From: Diatrype stigma
Taxonomy: Eukaryota > Ascomycota > Sordariomycetes > Xylariales > Diatrypaceae
NCBI GenBank assembly: GCA_022225965.2
Contig: JAKJXP020000009.1
Location: forward strand, 620,001-684,000
DNA length: 64,000 nt
Reading direction: 5' to 3'
In this document: positions 48,405 through 58,142 of the stretch, piece by piece
How positions within the stretch are numbered: position 1 is the first letter of the stretch
Layout of the letters: the number at the start of each line of letters is the position of its first letter
Made by a program: the position numbers and the translations under genes
The notes under the pieces: generated by a model
Seen by the model: the letters and a program-made list of their open reading frames with translations, nothing else
Database searches by the model: none
Told to the model about the DNA's origin: nothing

Positions 48405-50287
48405 ATGCAAATGCCCCGCACTTGGTGCTGCTCCCTCACACGACTGCCACCAAGTCAGCAGCGAGCCATTACAAAGAAGCTCCTCCCCCCACGTTATACG
48501 CCCGGTACATTCCTGCCGTCCTCCCTTTCCCACACGAGCAACAGGAGATTCACCGTTTCTTCGTCTTCTTCTACTCAGGGTAACAGAAACAACACATCCG
48601 CTCGACGGCCTTCGATTCGACCAGCTACCACCACTACCGTCACCACCACCAGAACCTACCTAACACCAGCCCTCCGAGCCCACCAAGCCCGCAAGAGCAA
48701 GATGGCGCCCAACCTGGACGGCTACTTCGCCGAGGTCGACAAGCTGTCGGCGCACTTCATCGACCGGCTGAAGAAGGCCGTGGCGATCCCGTCGGTGTCG
48801 GCCGAGGCGGCGCGGCGACCCGACGTGGTGCGCATGGGCGAGTTCCTCGCGACGGAGCTGAAGAACCTGGGCGCGACCGTCGAGCTGCGGCCGCTCGGCA
48901 AGCAGCCGGACCAGCCGGCGCTGGACCTGCCGCCGGTGGTGCTGGCGCGGTATGGAAACGACAAGGCGAAGCGCACCGTGCTGGTGTACGGGCACTACGA
49001 CGTGCAGCCGGCGGAGAAGTCGGACGGCTGGGCGACGGAGCCGTTCGAGCTGACGGTCGCCGAGGACGGCCGCATGCTCGGCCGCGGCAGCACCGACGAC
49101 AAGGGCCCCGTGCTCGGCTGGCTCAACGCCATCGAGGCGCACCAGCGCGCCGGCATCGACTTCCCCGTCAACCTGCTGATGTGCTTCGAGGGCATGGAGG
49201 AGTACGGGTCCGAGGGGCTGGACGACCTGATCGCCGCCGAGGGCAAGAAATTCTTCGCCGACGCCGACGCCGTCTGCATCAGCGACAACTACTGGCTCGG
49301 CACCGAGAAGCCGTGCCTGACGTACGGGCTGCGCGGCTGCAACTACTACAGCGTCGAGGTGAGCGGGCCCGCGGCCGACCTGCACAGCGGCGTGTTCGGC
49401 GGCACCGCTCAGGAGCCCATGACGGACCTGGTGCGCATCCTGGCCAGCCTGGTCGACACGGGCGGCAAGATCCAGATCCCGGGCATCGCCGAGCAGGTGG
49501 CGCCCGTGACGGCGGACGAGGAAAGCCTGTACGACGGCATCTCCTTCACCATGGAGACGCTGCACGAGTCGCTGGGGGCTACGACGACCATCTTCGAGGA
49601 CAAGAAGAGCACGCTGATGGCGCGCTGGCGCTATCCCTCGCTCAGCGTCCACGGCATCGAGGGCGCCTACTCCGCCCCGGGCGCCAAGACTGTCATCCCC
49701 GCCAAGGTCATCGGCAAGTTCTCCATCCGCACCGTCCCCAACATGGAGATCGAGCGCACCAACGAGGCCGTCTACAAGTACGTCCAGGACGTCTTCGCCA
49801 AGCTCGGCAGCAAGAACACCATGAAGGTCTACGCCCAGCACACCGGCAAGTGGTGGGTCGCCAGCCCCAACCACTGGAACTTCCGCGCCGCCAGCAAGGC
49901 CGTCGAGAGGGTCTGGAACGTCAAGCCGGACTTCACGCGGGAGGGTGGCAGGTGAGTTTTTGCTTCCCCCTTTCCCATTTCCATTTTATCCTGGGATATT
50001 AGTATTGTCTCCTTTCCCACGCGCAGATGGAAAAACAGACCCCCGTGCAACTAGTAGACCATTACATTGGCTGACTATATAATCCTCCCTTCCTCCCCAT
50101 ATGCAGTATCCCCGTGACCCTCAGCTTCGAGCAGGCGACGGGCAAGAACGTGCTGCTGCTCCCCATGGGCAGCTCGACCGACGGCGCCCACTCGATCAAC
50201 GAGAAGCTGGACAAGCGGAACTACATCGAGGGCATCAAGCTGCTGGGCACGTACCTGCACCACGTAGCCGAGGAGCCTCAGGTGTAG
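48405..50287 (+). CDS. DUG1: Cys-Gly metallodipeptidase (M20, Dug1/CNDP type)
   Basis: Two exons, 48405-49951 and 50107-50287, give 575 residues from the first ATG, or 476 from the ATG at 48702, where similarity to Dug1/CNDP2 dipeptidases begins ([15 protein letters not shown]). The enzyme hydrolyses Cys-Gly released from glutathione. Zinc-site motifs, numbered from 48702: His98 in GHYDVQPAE, the bridging Asp in [10 protein letters not shown], the Glu pair in [10 protein letters not shown], Asp in AVCISDNYW and the C-terminal His in [13 protein letters not shown] (exon 2). The intron (GTGAGT...TGCAG, phase 2) restores [12 protein letters not shown]. The 99-residue N-terminal extension has no Asp or Glu and many Arg, Ser and Thr, like a mitochondrial presequence, so two products from two starts are possible. 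Strong GC bias creates long antisense shadow frames. Confidence 0.94.
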
Positions 50288-51239
50288 AGGTCTAAATATC
50301 GCCGTTGAAGCGAAGCAATAACCGCGGGCTCCGGGGGTGGAAAGCAGTCGCTCTCCTACTGCTGCCAGGGACCACTACTCCTTGGTACCACCACCACCGC
50401 CACCTTTGCTACTGCCTTTCTTGTCATATAAGCAGGGCAGGTCTGGGTGGTTATGAGGAATGGGATGGGCGGGTCAAAACACCATGCTGCGGTCATACAA
50501 TTTTCCTTGTCCGGAGTAGTTAGTAAGCACGTAAGTAGATTGGGTAGGTGCCGTGATATCTGGACTGAACTGGACCGGTCGGAAAACAACCCAACATCGA
50601 GCCCCAGCCATGAAGTGAGCCTCTCTCCCTTCCCCTTCCTCCGCATCTTGCATGTAGTTAGACGATATGTATCACATCAGCTGCAGATTTCAATGGGAAA
50701 AATAAAGAAGTTTATAAGTGACGAAACAGAGCTCCCTGTGGCTCCGGACGCGCCTGTCGTGAGGTATATACGCTTCATCACATAACCTATCTAGTAATTT
50801 GCATGTCTCCTATCTACCCACCTGCCTATTAATTTGCCTGCCTACGTTGGATACCAAAACGGTGTAACCGACATCAACTGTAGTTCGGTAGGCCAGCTCC
50901 GAAAGGAAATACAATAGAAAAATGGTGCATGAAGCCGAAGTATAAGGGTGAGCTTGCTATTGTGCGACAAATATCAGGATGTCGATCTTCAATTGTACAA
51001 TACCATAATGTACTGTGGATCATTCCGTATCGCCACTTCCAAATACCGTTAAGTAAATATTGTACAGTAATGAATGGGCACACCACGCGATGTTCTAGCG
51101 CGTCTTTATGCGCAGCGCTTTCAGACTTCTACAACACAACCCAGGGCTTCCATCATGAACCTTCTTATCCAATCGCCTGCTTTCCAAAAAGCCTTCATGA
51201 GGAACTTGCGACCACAAATATACATAGACCATAGATGAG
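50288..51239. other. Intergenic region
   Basis: About 950 bases, no supported gene. A gaccactactcc...ccaccaccaccgcc microsatellite-like stretch lies at 50370-50402. The right end is the promoter of the helicase gene. Confidence 0.4.
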
Positions 51240-54200
51240 ATGGGGTTGTCATCAGATACCATCACCATCCCTGACGACGAGTCCTCTAGATCTGTCCATG
51301 CCGGTAAACGGAAACGGAAGGCAGACACAGACACGGCCGTCAAAGTGGAATGGAGCGAGGAATCCGATGATCAATATAAATCTTACAGGGAACGCAAAAA
51401 GGCCTTAAATAAGCCTGCGTCAAAAGCTAGAAGCAAAGGGAAAGCTGTATCAAGCGCTGTCCACCGAGCTGCCTCCCGCAAACGTGTCAAGAGGAAGAAC
51501 TGGGAGCCGGAGGAAGACTCTGATGAAGACGGGGAGAATGCGCTGCCCGAATATATTCGGGAACGGCGGAAAGCCTTCGATGCGACCCGTCAGACACTAC
51601 GCGAGGGCGGATTGCGCTTGCCTCCTGATTATTCCGATATCTACTTCTCGGACGATGAGAAGCTAGAGCATCTTAAGGAGAAGCCGCAGTTCGATGGTAG
51701 GAGCGGCATCAAGCCATGCCACGAATACAAGGACATCGTCTTGGAAAGCTCCGCTGGCATCATCCCCGCATCCATTGCGCAGTACCTTCGCGATTATCAG
51801 ATTGAAGGTGTCCGTTTCCTTCATGAGCTCTTTGTCTACCAGAAAGGTGGCATCCTCGGGGACGACATGGGTCTGGGCAAGACAGTCCAGGTTGCCGCCT
51901 TTCTGACGGCCGCCTTCGGCAAGACGGGTGACCAGCGCGATGCGAAGAGGATGCGGAAGCATAGGCGACAAAAGAAAAACTGGTTTCCTCGCGCTCTGAT
52001 CATATGCCCTGGTTCATTAACGCAGAATTGGAAGAGCGAGCTTGATAGATGGGGCTGGTGGATAGCCGATCTATACCATGGCGCAGGAAAAGACGATGTT
52101 CTGGATACAGCCCAAGCTGGCCGGTTAGAAATCATGATCACCACCTATGCAACGTACAAGAATCATAGCGGTCGGATAAACCAAGTCCCCTGGGATGTCG
52201 TCGTTGCCGATGAATGCCACTCCATCAAGGATAGCAAAGCTGGCGTTACCATTGCGATGAACGAAGTTAACGCCCTCTGCAGGATTGGACTGACTGGAAC
52301 GGCGATTCAAAACAGGTATGAGGAGCTCTGGACGTTGCTTAATTGGACGAATCCAGGTCAGTTTGGCACTATAGCCGACTGGAAGCACACGATCTGCAAG
52401 CCGCTGACTGTCGGTCAATCTCATGATGCGACATTGAAGCAGCTAAGCGAAGCGCGTAAGACCGCCATCAAGCTACGAGACAACCTGTTGCCTCGCTTTT
52501 TCCTTCGAAGAATGAAGAGCTTGATTGCAGACCAACTTCCCAAGAAGAGCGACAAAGTCGTCTTCTGTCCGCTCTCCGACCTACAGCGAGAAGCGTACGA
52601 GAACCTTCTACGGAGTCCAATTGTCCATTTTGTCCAGACGGCCTACGATGAGTGCGATTGCGGATCCGAGGCCAAACGGGGATGGTGCTGTTACAAAGTA
52701 AACGAGGACGGGGAATCCTGGAAGTCCTTCGTGTTCCCCATAATCATGTCGCTGCAGAAGCTATCGAGTCATTTCAACCTCATTATTCCACAGAACGGTG
52801 ATGTTACCGATAAGCAGAGGCGGGAGCTTCGGTTCCTCCAGGCAGCTATGCCTGAGAGGTGGGAGCAGTACTATGCGAAGCGCGAGTCGCTTCTGGATCA
52901 AGCCAACCCAGAGTTCTGCGGCAAATGGAAAATTCTCAGGAGGCTGCTCAAGTTCTGGCACGATGCTGGCGATAAGGTTCTAGTCTTCTCGCATAGCGTT
53001 CGGCTGCTGAGAATCCTCCAGCACCTGTTCAGCAACACCAGCTACAGCGTCAGCTATCTAGACGGCTCGCTCAGCTATGAGGGACGCCAGGTGACGGTCG
53101 ACGACTTCAACTCGGACCCGAACCAGTTCGTCTTCTTGATATCTACCAAGGCCGGGGGTGTTGGGCTCAACATCACCTCGGCTAACAAAGTCGTCATCAT
53201 GGACCCCCATTGGAATCCGTCCTATGACCTCCAAGCCCAGGACCGAGCGTATCGAATCGGGCAGACTCGCGACGTCGACGTGTACCGGTTCATCTCTACC
53301 GGCACCATCGAAGAGATCACCTACGCGAGACAGATCTACAAGCAACAACAAGCCAACATCGGGTACAACGCGTCCAACGAACGCCGATACTTCAAGGGGG
53401 TCCAGCGTGACTCGAGCCGCAAGGGCGAGATCTTCGGCATACAGAACCTCCTGACGTACCACGGCGACCAAGTCGTCCTCCGCGACATCGTCAACAAGAC
53501 CAACGTGGCCGAGGCCCGTGCCGGCGTCCAGCTGATGGAGATCGACATGGACAAGGCTGTCAAGGACGACGACGACCCGCTGATCAAAAAGGAAGAGGGC
53601 GCGTACGACGAGAGCGGCGGCCTAAAGCAGCTCTCGGCCGCGCTGACCGGCAGCAAGAAGGGCATGGTCCTAGAGGCCGGCGACGACGACGACGGCGCGG
53701 AGGAGCGGAAAAGGAAGAGGAAGGAGAGGAACGACGTCGTTCAGGCGATCCTCGCCTCCGCGGGCGTCGAGTACACGCACGAGAACTCGGAGGTCGTCGG
53801 CACGTCCAAGATCGAGGATGAGCTGTCGCGGCAGGCCGCCCTGGCCACGTCGCAGAACGACGGCGGCGCCGAGCATACCATGTCCCTCCTCGGCGGCCGC
53901 GCGCTCTTCTACAGCAGCCAGGACGCCGCGGCCCTGGAGCTGGAGGGCCCGTTTGCAGCATCGCCTGGGGGGACAGGAGCAGCAGCAGCAGTGCGGCCCT
54001 TCGAGTACGAGTTCAACCCGCCCGAGGACGTCATGCGGCGCCAGTTCTGCACCATGGCGCAGACCCTCGGGTTCCCGAGCGCGGTGGAGTTCGCGCTCGC
54101 CGTCGAGGGCATGACGCAGGAGCAGCGCAGGAACTGCCTCGACCTGTTCTACCGGAAGCGCGTCGAGAAGCTGCGGGACCAGGGCGCTATCCTGCAGGTG

Positions 54201-54608
54201 GCTGGCAAGCCGGAGGATGGCGATACCGATACCGATGACGGAAATGAAGATAACAATGGTGACAATACTAACAGTGGAGGGTCGCCGGGCGTGAAGAAAG
54301 AGGAGGGTCAAGAGGACGTGAAGAAGATCAAGATCGAGGGCGATGACTCTACTACTGTCGTGTCCATGTCTGATGGTGAGCAGGAAACTCCCGAAAAGAA
54401 AACTTCCGTTTCCGTCAAAAGGGAGGACGAGGGTGAGCAAGCGCACGCGGCAACGCCGAGAGTCAAGATGGAGGAGTCCGCGGAGGAGCCCTTGGCCAGT
54501 GTAAAGAGTGAGGGTGAGGGTGGGGATGCCAAGGCGAAAGTAGAGGAAGGGGAGGGGCCCTCGGTGTGCGTTTGGCTCTCTGATGACGGCACAGACGACG
54601 AGCTGTGA
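51240..54608 (+). CDS. SNF2-family helicase, ERCC6L2-like (Hebo domain)
   Basis: Single exon, 1122 residues. Rad26/ERCC6-type ATPase: Walker A DDMGLGKT near 206-214, ICPGSLTQNW, motif II DECH near 323, LTGTAIQN, then the C-terminal lobe near 578-674 with VLVFSHS, LDGSLSYEGR, STKAGGVGLNI and RAYRIGQTRDV. After it, YTHENSEVVGTSKIEDELSR (about 842-861) resembles the Hebo domain, which marks ERCC6L2-like DNA-repair translocases. A later conserved helical part (FPSAVEFALAVEGMTQEQRR) is followed by an acidic tail. Seven to eight psi-K-x-E sumoylation motifs (K35, K783, K1019, K1031, K1060, K1076, K1089, K1100) and a C-terminal VCVWLSDDGTDDE resembling a SUMO-interacting motif stand out. Nuclear. 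Involvement in transcription-associated or double-strand-break repair is inferred from the family. Confidence 0.9.
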   Translation: MGLSSDTITIPDDESSRSVHAGKRKRKADTDTAVKVEWSEESDDQYKSYRERKKALNKPASKARSKGKAVSSAVHRAASRKRVKRKNWEPEEDSDEDGENALPEYIRERRKAFDATRQTLREGGLRLPPDYSDIYFSDDEKLEHLKEKPQFDGRSGIKPCHEYKDIVLESSAGIIPASIAQYLRDYQIEGVRFLHELFVYQKGGILGDDMGLGKTVQVAAFLTAAFGKTGDQRDAKRMRKHRRQKKNWFPRALIICPGSLTQNWKSELDRWGWWIADLYHGAGKDDVLDTAQAGRLEIMITTYATYKNHSGRINQVPWDVVVADECHSIKDSKAGVTIAMNEVNALCRIGLTGTAIQNRYEELWTLLNWTNPGQFGTIADWKHTICKPLTVGQSHDATLKQLSEARKTAIKLRDNLLPRFFLRRMKSLIADQLPKKSDKVVFCPLSDLQREAYENLLRSPIVHFVQTAYDECDCGSEAKRGWCCYKVNEDGESWKSFVFPIIMSLQKLSSHFNLIIPQNGDVTDKQRRELRFLQAAMPERWEQYYAKRESLLDQANPEFCGKWKILRRLLKFWHDAGDKVLVFSHSVRLLRILQHLFSNTSYSVSYLDGSLSYEGRQVTVDDFNSDPNQFVFLISTKAGGVGLNITSANKVVIMDPHWNPSYDLQAQDRAYRIGQTRDVDVYRFISTGTIEEITYARQIYKQQQANIGYNASNERRYFKGVQRDSSRKGEIFGIQNLLTYHGDQVVLRDIVNKTNVAEARAGVQLMEIDMDKAVKDDDDPLIKKEEGAYDESGGLKQLSAALTGSKKGMVLEAGDDDDGAEERKRKRKERNDVVQAILASAGVEYTHENSEVVGTSKIEDELSRQAALATSQNDGGAEHTMSLLGGRALFYSSQDAAALELEGPFAASPGGTGAAAAVRPFEYEFNPPEDVMRRQFCTMAQTLGFPSAVEFALAVEGMTQEQRRNCLDLFYRKRVEKLRDQGAILQVAGKPEDGDTDTDDGNEDNNGDNTNSGGSPGVKKEEGQEDVKKIKIEGDDSTTVVSMSDGEQETPEKKTSVSVKREDEGEQAHAATPRVKMEESAEEPLASVKSEGEGGDAKAKVEEGEGPSVCVWLSDDGTDDEL

Positions 54609-56906
54609 AGTTAAGTTGGTTTGGTATTCTAGCTGGATAGGTAGGAATGATACCCCTGGTTGTATTGTACTCGAAGGGCGCGCTTGGGTTACTTAGGGCG
54701 TTGGGTCGTGGGACCTCGTGGGAATAGGGGCTGGCAAAGATTAATATGTTTGTCCATACGGTGTAGGAACTAGACAGCGGTTTTGATATTCACTGGATAT
54801 TGTAGATCAATCACAGTTCCGAGATGAGATGGTCTTTAGGTGCTGGTGAGGCTAGGTCGGATTTATAACTACACCATCATCGACGTGATGAAGACACAGT
54901 TTTTAATCATTTGTTCCCTCGTCTCAGGGCTCAAGTGAGCTGCCGTCATTATACTAGGGTCCAGACTGGCAATTGAAGCAATCGCATGCCAATGTCTGCC
55001 CCGGATCCTTGCACACACGTTACATTGATTTACCAGAGTATGCCTGAGGATTTCGAATGTCCAACTACTTTGTACTTCTCTGACAAGTTCTAATACGTCC
55101 ACGTGCCAGTCAGAAACATACCACCAGCGCACGTGCACCCCCTTTGCAGTTTGTGGTTTGAACTATCAGTCTTCTAAGATAATACAAGGGCCTGGCAGCT
55201 TAGCTAAGTGAGTAGTTACCTCCCTATGTACTAGGTACAGTATGTCAGGGTATCTACTGTGTTTTTGGTACATTTACTCCTACACCACCGTACAATGCCG
55301 TAGCTATACCTGGTTGGAGTTATTCGTTTGTATAGTACGGGCACTTGCACATATGACGTATAGCCAGCTAATCTCGCAAACAGACGCTGTATTGACCGGT
55401 ATCAGAGCTCTTAAAGCTGGCAAGGAATACAGAAAAGAACCAAGCAAGCAACTGACGAGTATGGTATTCTTAGAAAAGTACTGTGTAACCTACAGTAAAT
55501 ACCCTGACATACTGTATGGTCAAGTTATACTAGGCTCGCCCTCAGAGTCATGTAAGCATGAAGTTGAGAAAGTTCGGACGCGATCTTTACTACAAGTTCC
55601 TTGACAGGGGTTTCGTTAGTGCTGTGCTTTATAGGGGCTGCAGGATTTACGTAGGTTAGGTGGCCAATTATAGCACGCCAGAACTCACCAACATACATAC
55701 AGCCCCTATCCTGAACCTAACGGCTTCACAACCTCTAGTATTACACCTTTTCTCTCTCGATTGCCAACCCTAATGCGGCTCTAGAAATCATGCTGGATAA
55801 TCTGACTATACTGTAGTTGGTATTCATTCCATCTTATACTAATCTCGGACAGCAGCGGGCTGGTGACCCACCGACCACCTCCAGGGGCCTGTAAATATTC
55901 CCTGCCACCGCCAACATTGTACCTATTCCGCCAACTATAGACAACACACATACGCGCATACCTGTGATGCCAGATTGGCCTTTGATCCACACGTCGCCAA
56001 TATACCAGTCTATGGACCGACATCTCTGCTGAGGATCTTGTGCTCTGTGGCTTCCAGGTTGATCTTGGTAGTGATCATGAGTTGATTCCTACCACATTGC
56101 CTGCGGTTGTCTCAATGGCTTCATCATGGATGGCCACCTGCAGTCGACGACCTTGGGACGACGGACATAGGTCCGGGTACCTGTATATTATGGCGAAGCA
56201 GGAAGGCACTGTCCCAGTCTTAGGTGTCACATCAGCTATGAATCCAGGCAGGTGCCTATACATTATGCCAGGAGACACCCAATGCTCTTTTTCGACCGAT
56301 GCTCCTTCCATCGATGATCGATCTATAATGGGATGCAAGGAAGCGACGACTATAGAAGATGGTGCCGCTAAGCGACCCGATGGAAAGGATCATCTGAGTC
56401 ACCGTCGATCTTGTTTTTCTCTCCTAGGTAGCTGAGCACACAGATCTGGGTTTTGTTCGAGGTAAGAGTGTTTGCTATTTGTCAAATTGCCTGGGGCTGC
56501 AACTGCCCTTGGTTGTGTTTCACCCGTTGCGATTCCCAGCCTTCGCTCGCCACCTCGCTGGCCACCTCGCTCGCTTCGTGGCGCCTTGTGGAAAGCATTC
56601 CACTGTCTGGCGATTTGAGCACATTGTACATCAAGAAACGGCCCTTTTGTGTGTGATATACGTTGGACCTCAACTGTTCGAGCTGCTATTTGTGTTCCCG
56701 ACATTATATGAACGGTTCGTCATCTTTTGCCCTCGAACTATTTTCTCTGGATTGTCAACTATCGCCCGCTCATGAATCGGCGCTAGACTCGGGCTGCAGA
56801 GTTCATCCTGAGGATTACCGAGATATCCTTTCGATATATTATATGCTTGTCTAGTTCTTTTTTTCCTGGGGAATCGTTTTTCCATCGATCACCGAGCACA
56901 AGCACG
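54609..56906. other. Gene-free region containing a MITE
   Basis: About 2.3 kb with no supported gene. A 277-bp inverted-repeat element lies at 55236-55516. Short cctcgctggccac repeats occur near 56551-56575. The right end is the promoter of the secreted But2-domain gene. Confidence 0.45.
55236..55516. mobile_element. MITE with Tc1/mariner-type termini
   Basis: The left end tacagtatgtcagggtat continues to 55260 and is the reverse complement of 55492-55516 over 25 bases with one mismatch. The outermost TA on each side (55236-55237 and 55515-55516) can be read as the TA target-site duplication of Tc1/mariner elements, leaving termini that start cagtatgtcaggg. The inside (about 230 bases) has no transposase. 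A 120-codon open frame crossing it is chance. Confidence 0.75.
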
Positions 56907-58142
56907 ATGAAGTCAATTGCTGCCACCACACTGTCTCTTTTTGGCATCGTTGCCAGCCTCTCTCAACGGCCACCACCCTCTGGCTGTTGTTTCCAGCTAG
57001 ATTCTGTGGGGGACCTCAACGCCATGGTGGAGGAAGGTCAAGCTGGCGATTTGCTCTTGGGCGGATCGCTTCCAGAGGCTGTATTCTGTCTGGACCAAAA
57101 AACTGGGGTCCTCAAAGACGACCGTGGAAACACCTGTTTCGTCCAGGCTCCAAGCCGACAGTTGACTTGTTCTATCGGCAGCTTTGGGTCTACGCTCTTT
57201 GATATCACAGAGCCTGATGCACATGGGATGTCATACTTGTCATACGGGGAAGATATCAGACGCTTCCATGCTTGCCCGGCTCCTTCAGCGAGTATCAAAA
57301 GTTACTTCATCTACTCTGATAACAAGCCTGACAGCACCGGCTGCTTCGAGATAACCCTCAATCTGAAAGACCCAGCCGCTGAGTGCCATCTTAACAACAC
57401 GACGACTACCGGTGCGGCCTCCGCCATCATCCCAAGTGCCTCGCAACCCGTGACAGCAGCCCCACCTCTTACATCGACAATGTCAATGCGAACGTTGATT
57501 CCCCCAACTACTCGGCCTATAGTTGTATCAACTATGGGAGCTGCTGATTCTGCAACTATCACGTCTACGCCGGAAACTCCATCACCAACCTGCACTATCC
57601 CATCTGCTGCGCCTTCAATTGGCCCCAGTAGGGTAGGCTACCCAGACGCCAAAGCTCCAGCCGGCATCCACGATTCCTCGCCAGAAGTGTCCATCTCTAG
57701 CGATAATAGTACAGTCTTCGAATACACCATTCCTCCGTCATTTCCCCCCGTCAATGCAAACCTGAACGGAGCACCTCCGTTGTGTGCGCTACAATTCCGC
57801 ATGCCCGCTTGTTCAGAACTCGCAGAGGGATATCCATGCTACCATTACAGCGGGATGGAGCAAGAGTACTCCGGGCACTCGGGTATCAACTTCGAGCTCT
57901 CGGCGGGCAATGATGCGATCACATGGGACAACACAGCCCTGCACCAAGTCTATCCCGGCGATACCCCCATCATAGGTACTTTCGATTGCGCCAAATTGAA
58001 CGTTTCCGATACCGGAGACCATGCTGTAAGCTGGAAAGCCACCAGCGTCAACAATTTCTACCTCTATTTCCAACAGGCCGGTGTGGGCGATCACCCACAA
58101 TTCCAGGACGGTGTCGGAGCCTTTATTGTGCCTTGCGTATAG
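56907..58142 (+). CDS. Secreted protein with But2-like C-terminal domain
   Basis: Single exon, 411 residues from the ATG at 56907, chosen because it opens a clean signal peptide (MKSIAATTLSLFGIVASLSQ); the frame remains open 60 bases upstream. Residues about 25-155 form a Cys-containing domain (GCCFQLDSVGDL, CLDQKTGVLKDD, LTCSIGSFGSTLFDITEPDA). A Thr/Ser/Pro-rich linker (about 165-265) is likely O-glycosylated. Residues about 276-411 resemble the But2 C-terminal domain of fungal extracellular proteins (PPLCALQFRMPACSELAEGY, YPGDTPIIGTFDCAKL, FYLYFQQAGVGDHPQFQDG, AFIVPCV). The cysteines suggest disulfides. Probably a cell-wall or secreted protein; the biochemical role is unknown despite the name, which comes from a UBA3-binding protein. 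Confidence 0.82.
   Translation: MKSIAATTLSLFGIVASLSQRPPPSGCCFQLDSVGDLNAMVEEGQAGDLLLGGSLPEAVFCLDQKTGVLKDDRGNTCFVQAPSRQLTCSIGSFGSTLFDITEPDAHGMSYLSYGEDIRRFHACPAPSASIKSYFIYSDNKPDSTGCFEITLNLKDPAAECHLNNTTTTGAASAIIPSASQPVTAAPPLTSTMSMRTLIPPTTRPIVVSTMGAADSATITSTPETPSPTCTIPSAAPSIGPSRVGYPDAKAPAGIHDSSPEVSISSDNSTVFEYTIPPSFPPVNANLNGAPPLCALQFRMPACSELAEGYPCYHYSGMEQEYSGHSGINFELSAGNDAITWDNTALHQVYPGDTPIIGTFDCAKLNVSDTGDHAVSWKATSVNNFYLYFQQAGVGDHPQFQDGVGAFIVPCV

Noticed and set aside
48660..49874. 404-codon antisense frame opposite Dug1
   Set aside because: Shadow of a GC-rich gene: the plus strand has the complete M20 dipeptidase with metal ligands; the antisense text has no domain.
53584..54446. Antisense frames opposite the ERCC6L2-like C-terminus
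   Set aside because: Low-complexity shadows (Arg/Pro-rich) of the acidic tail; no independent features.
55242..55604. 120-codon frame in the 55-kb intergenic region
   Set aside because: It runs across the MITE termini and has no domain; explained by the inverted-repeat element.
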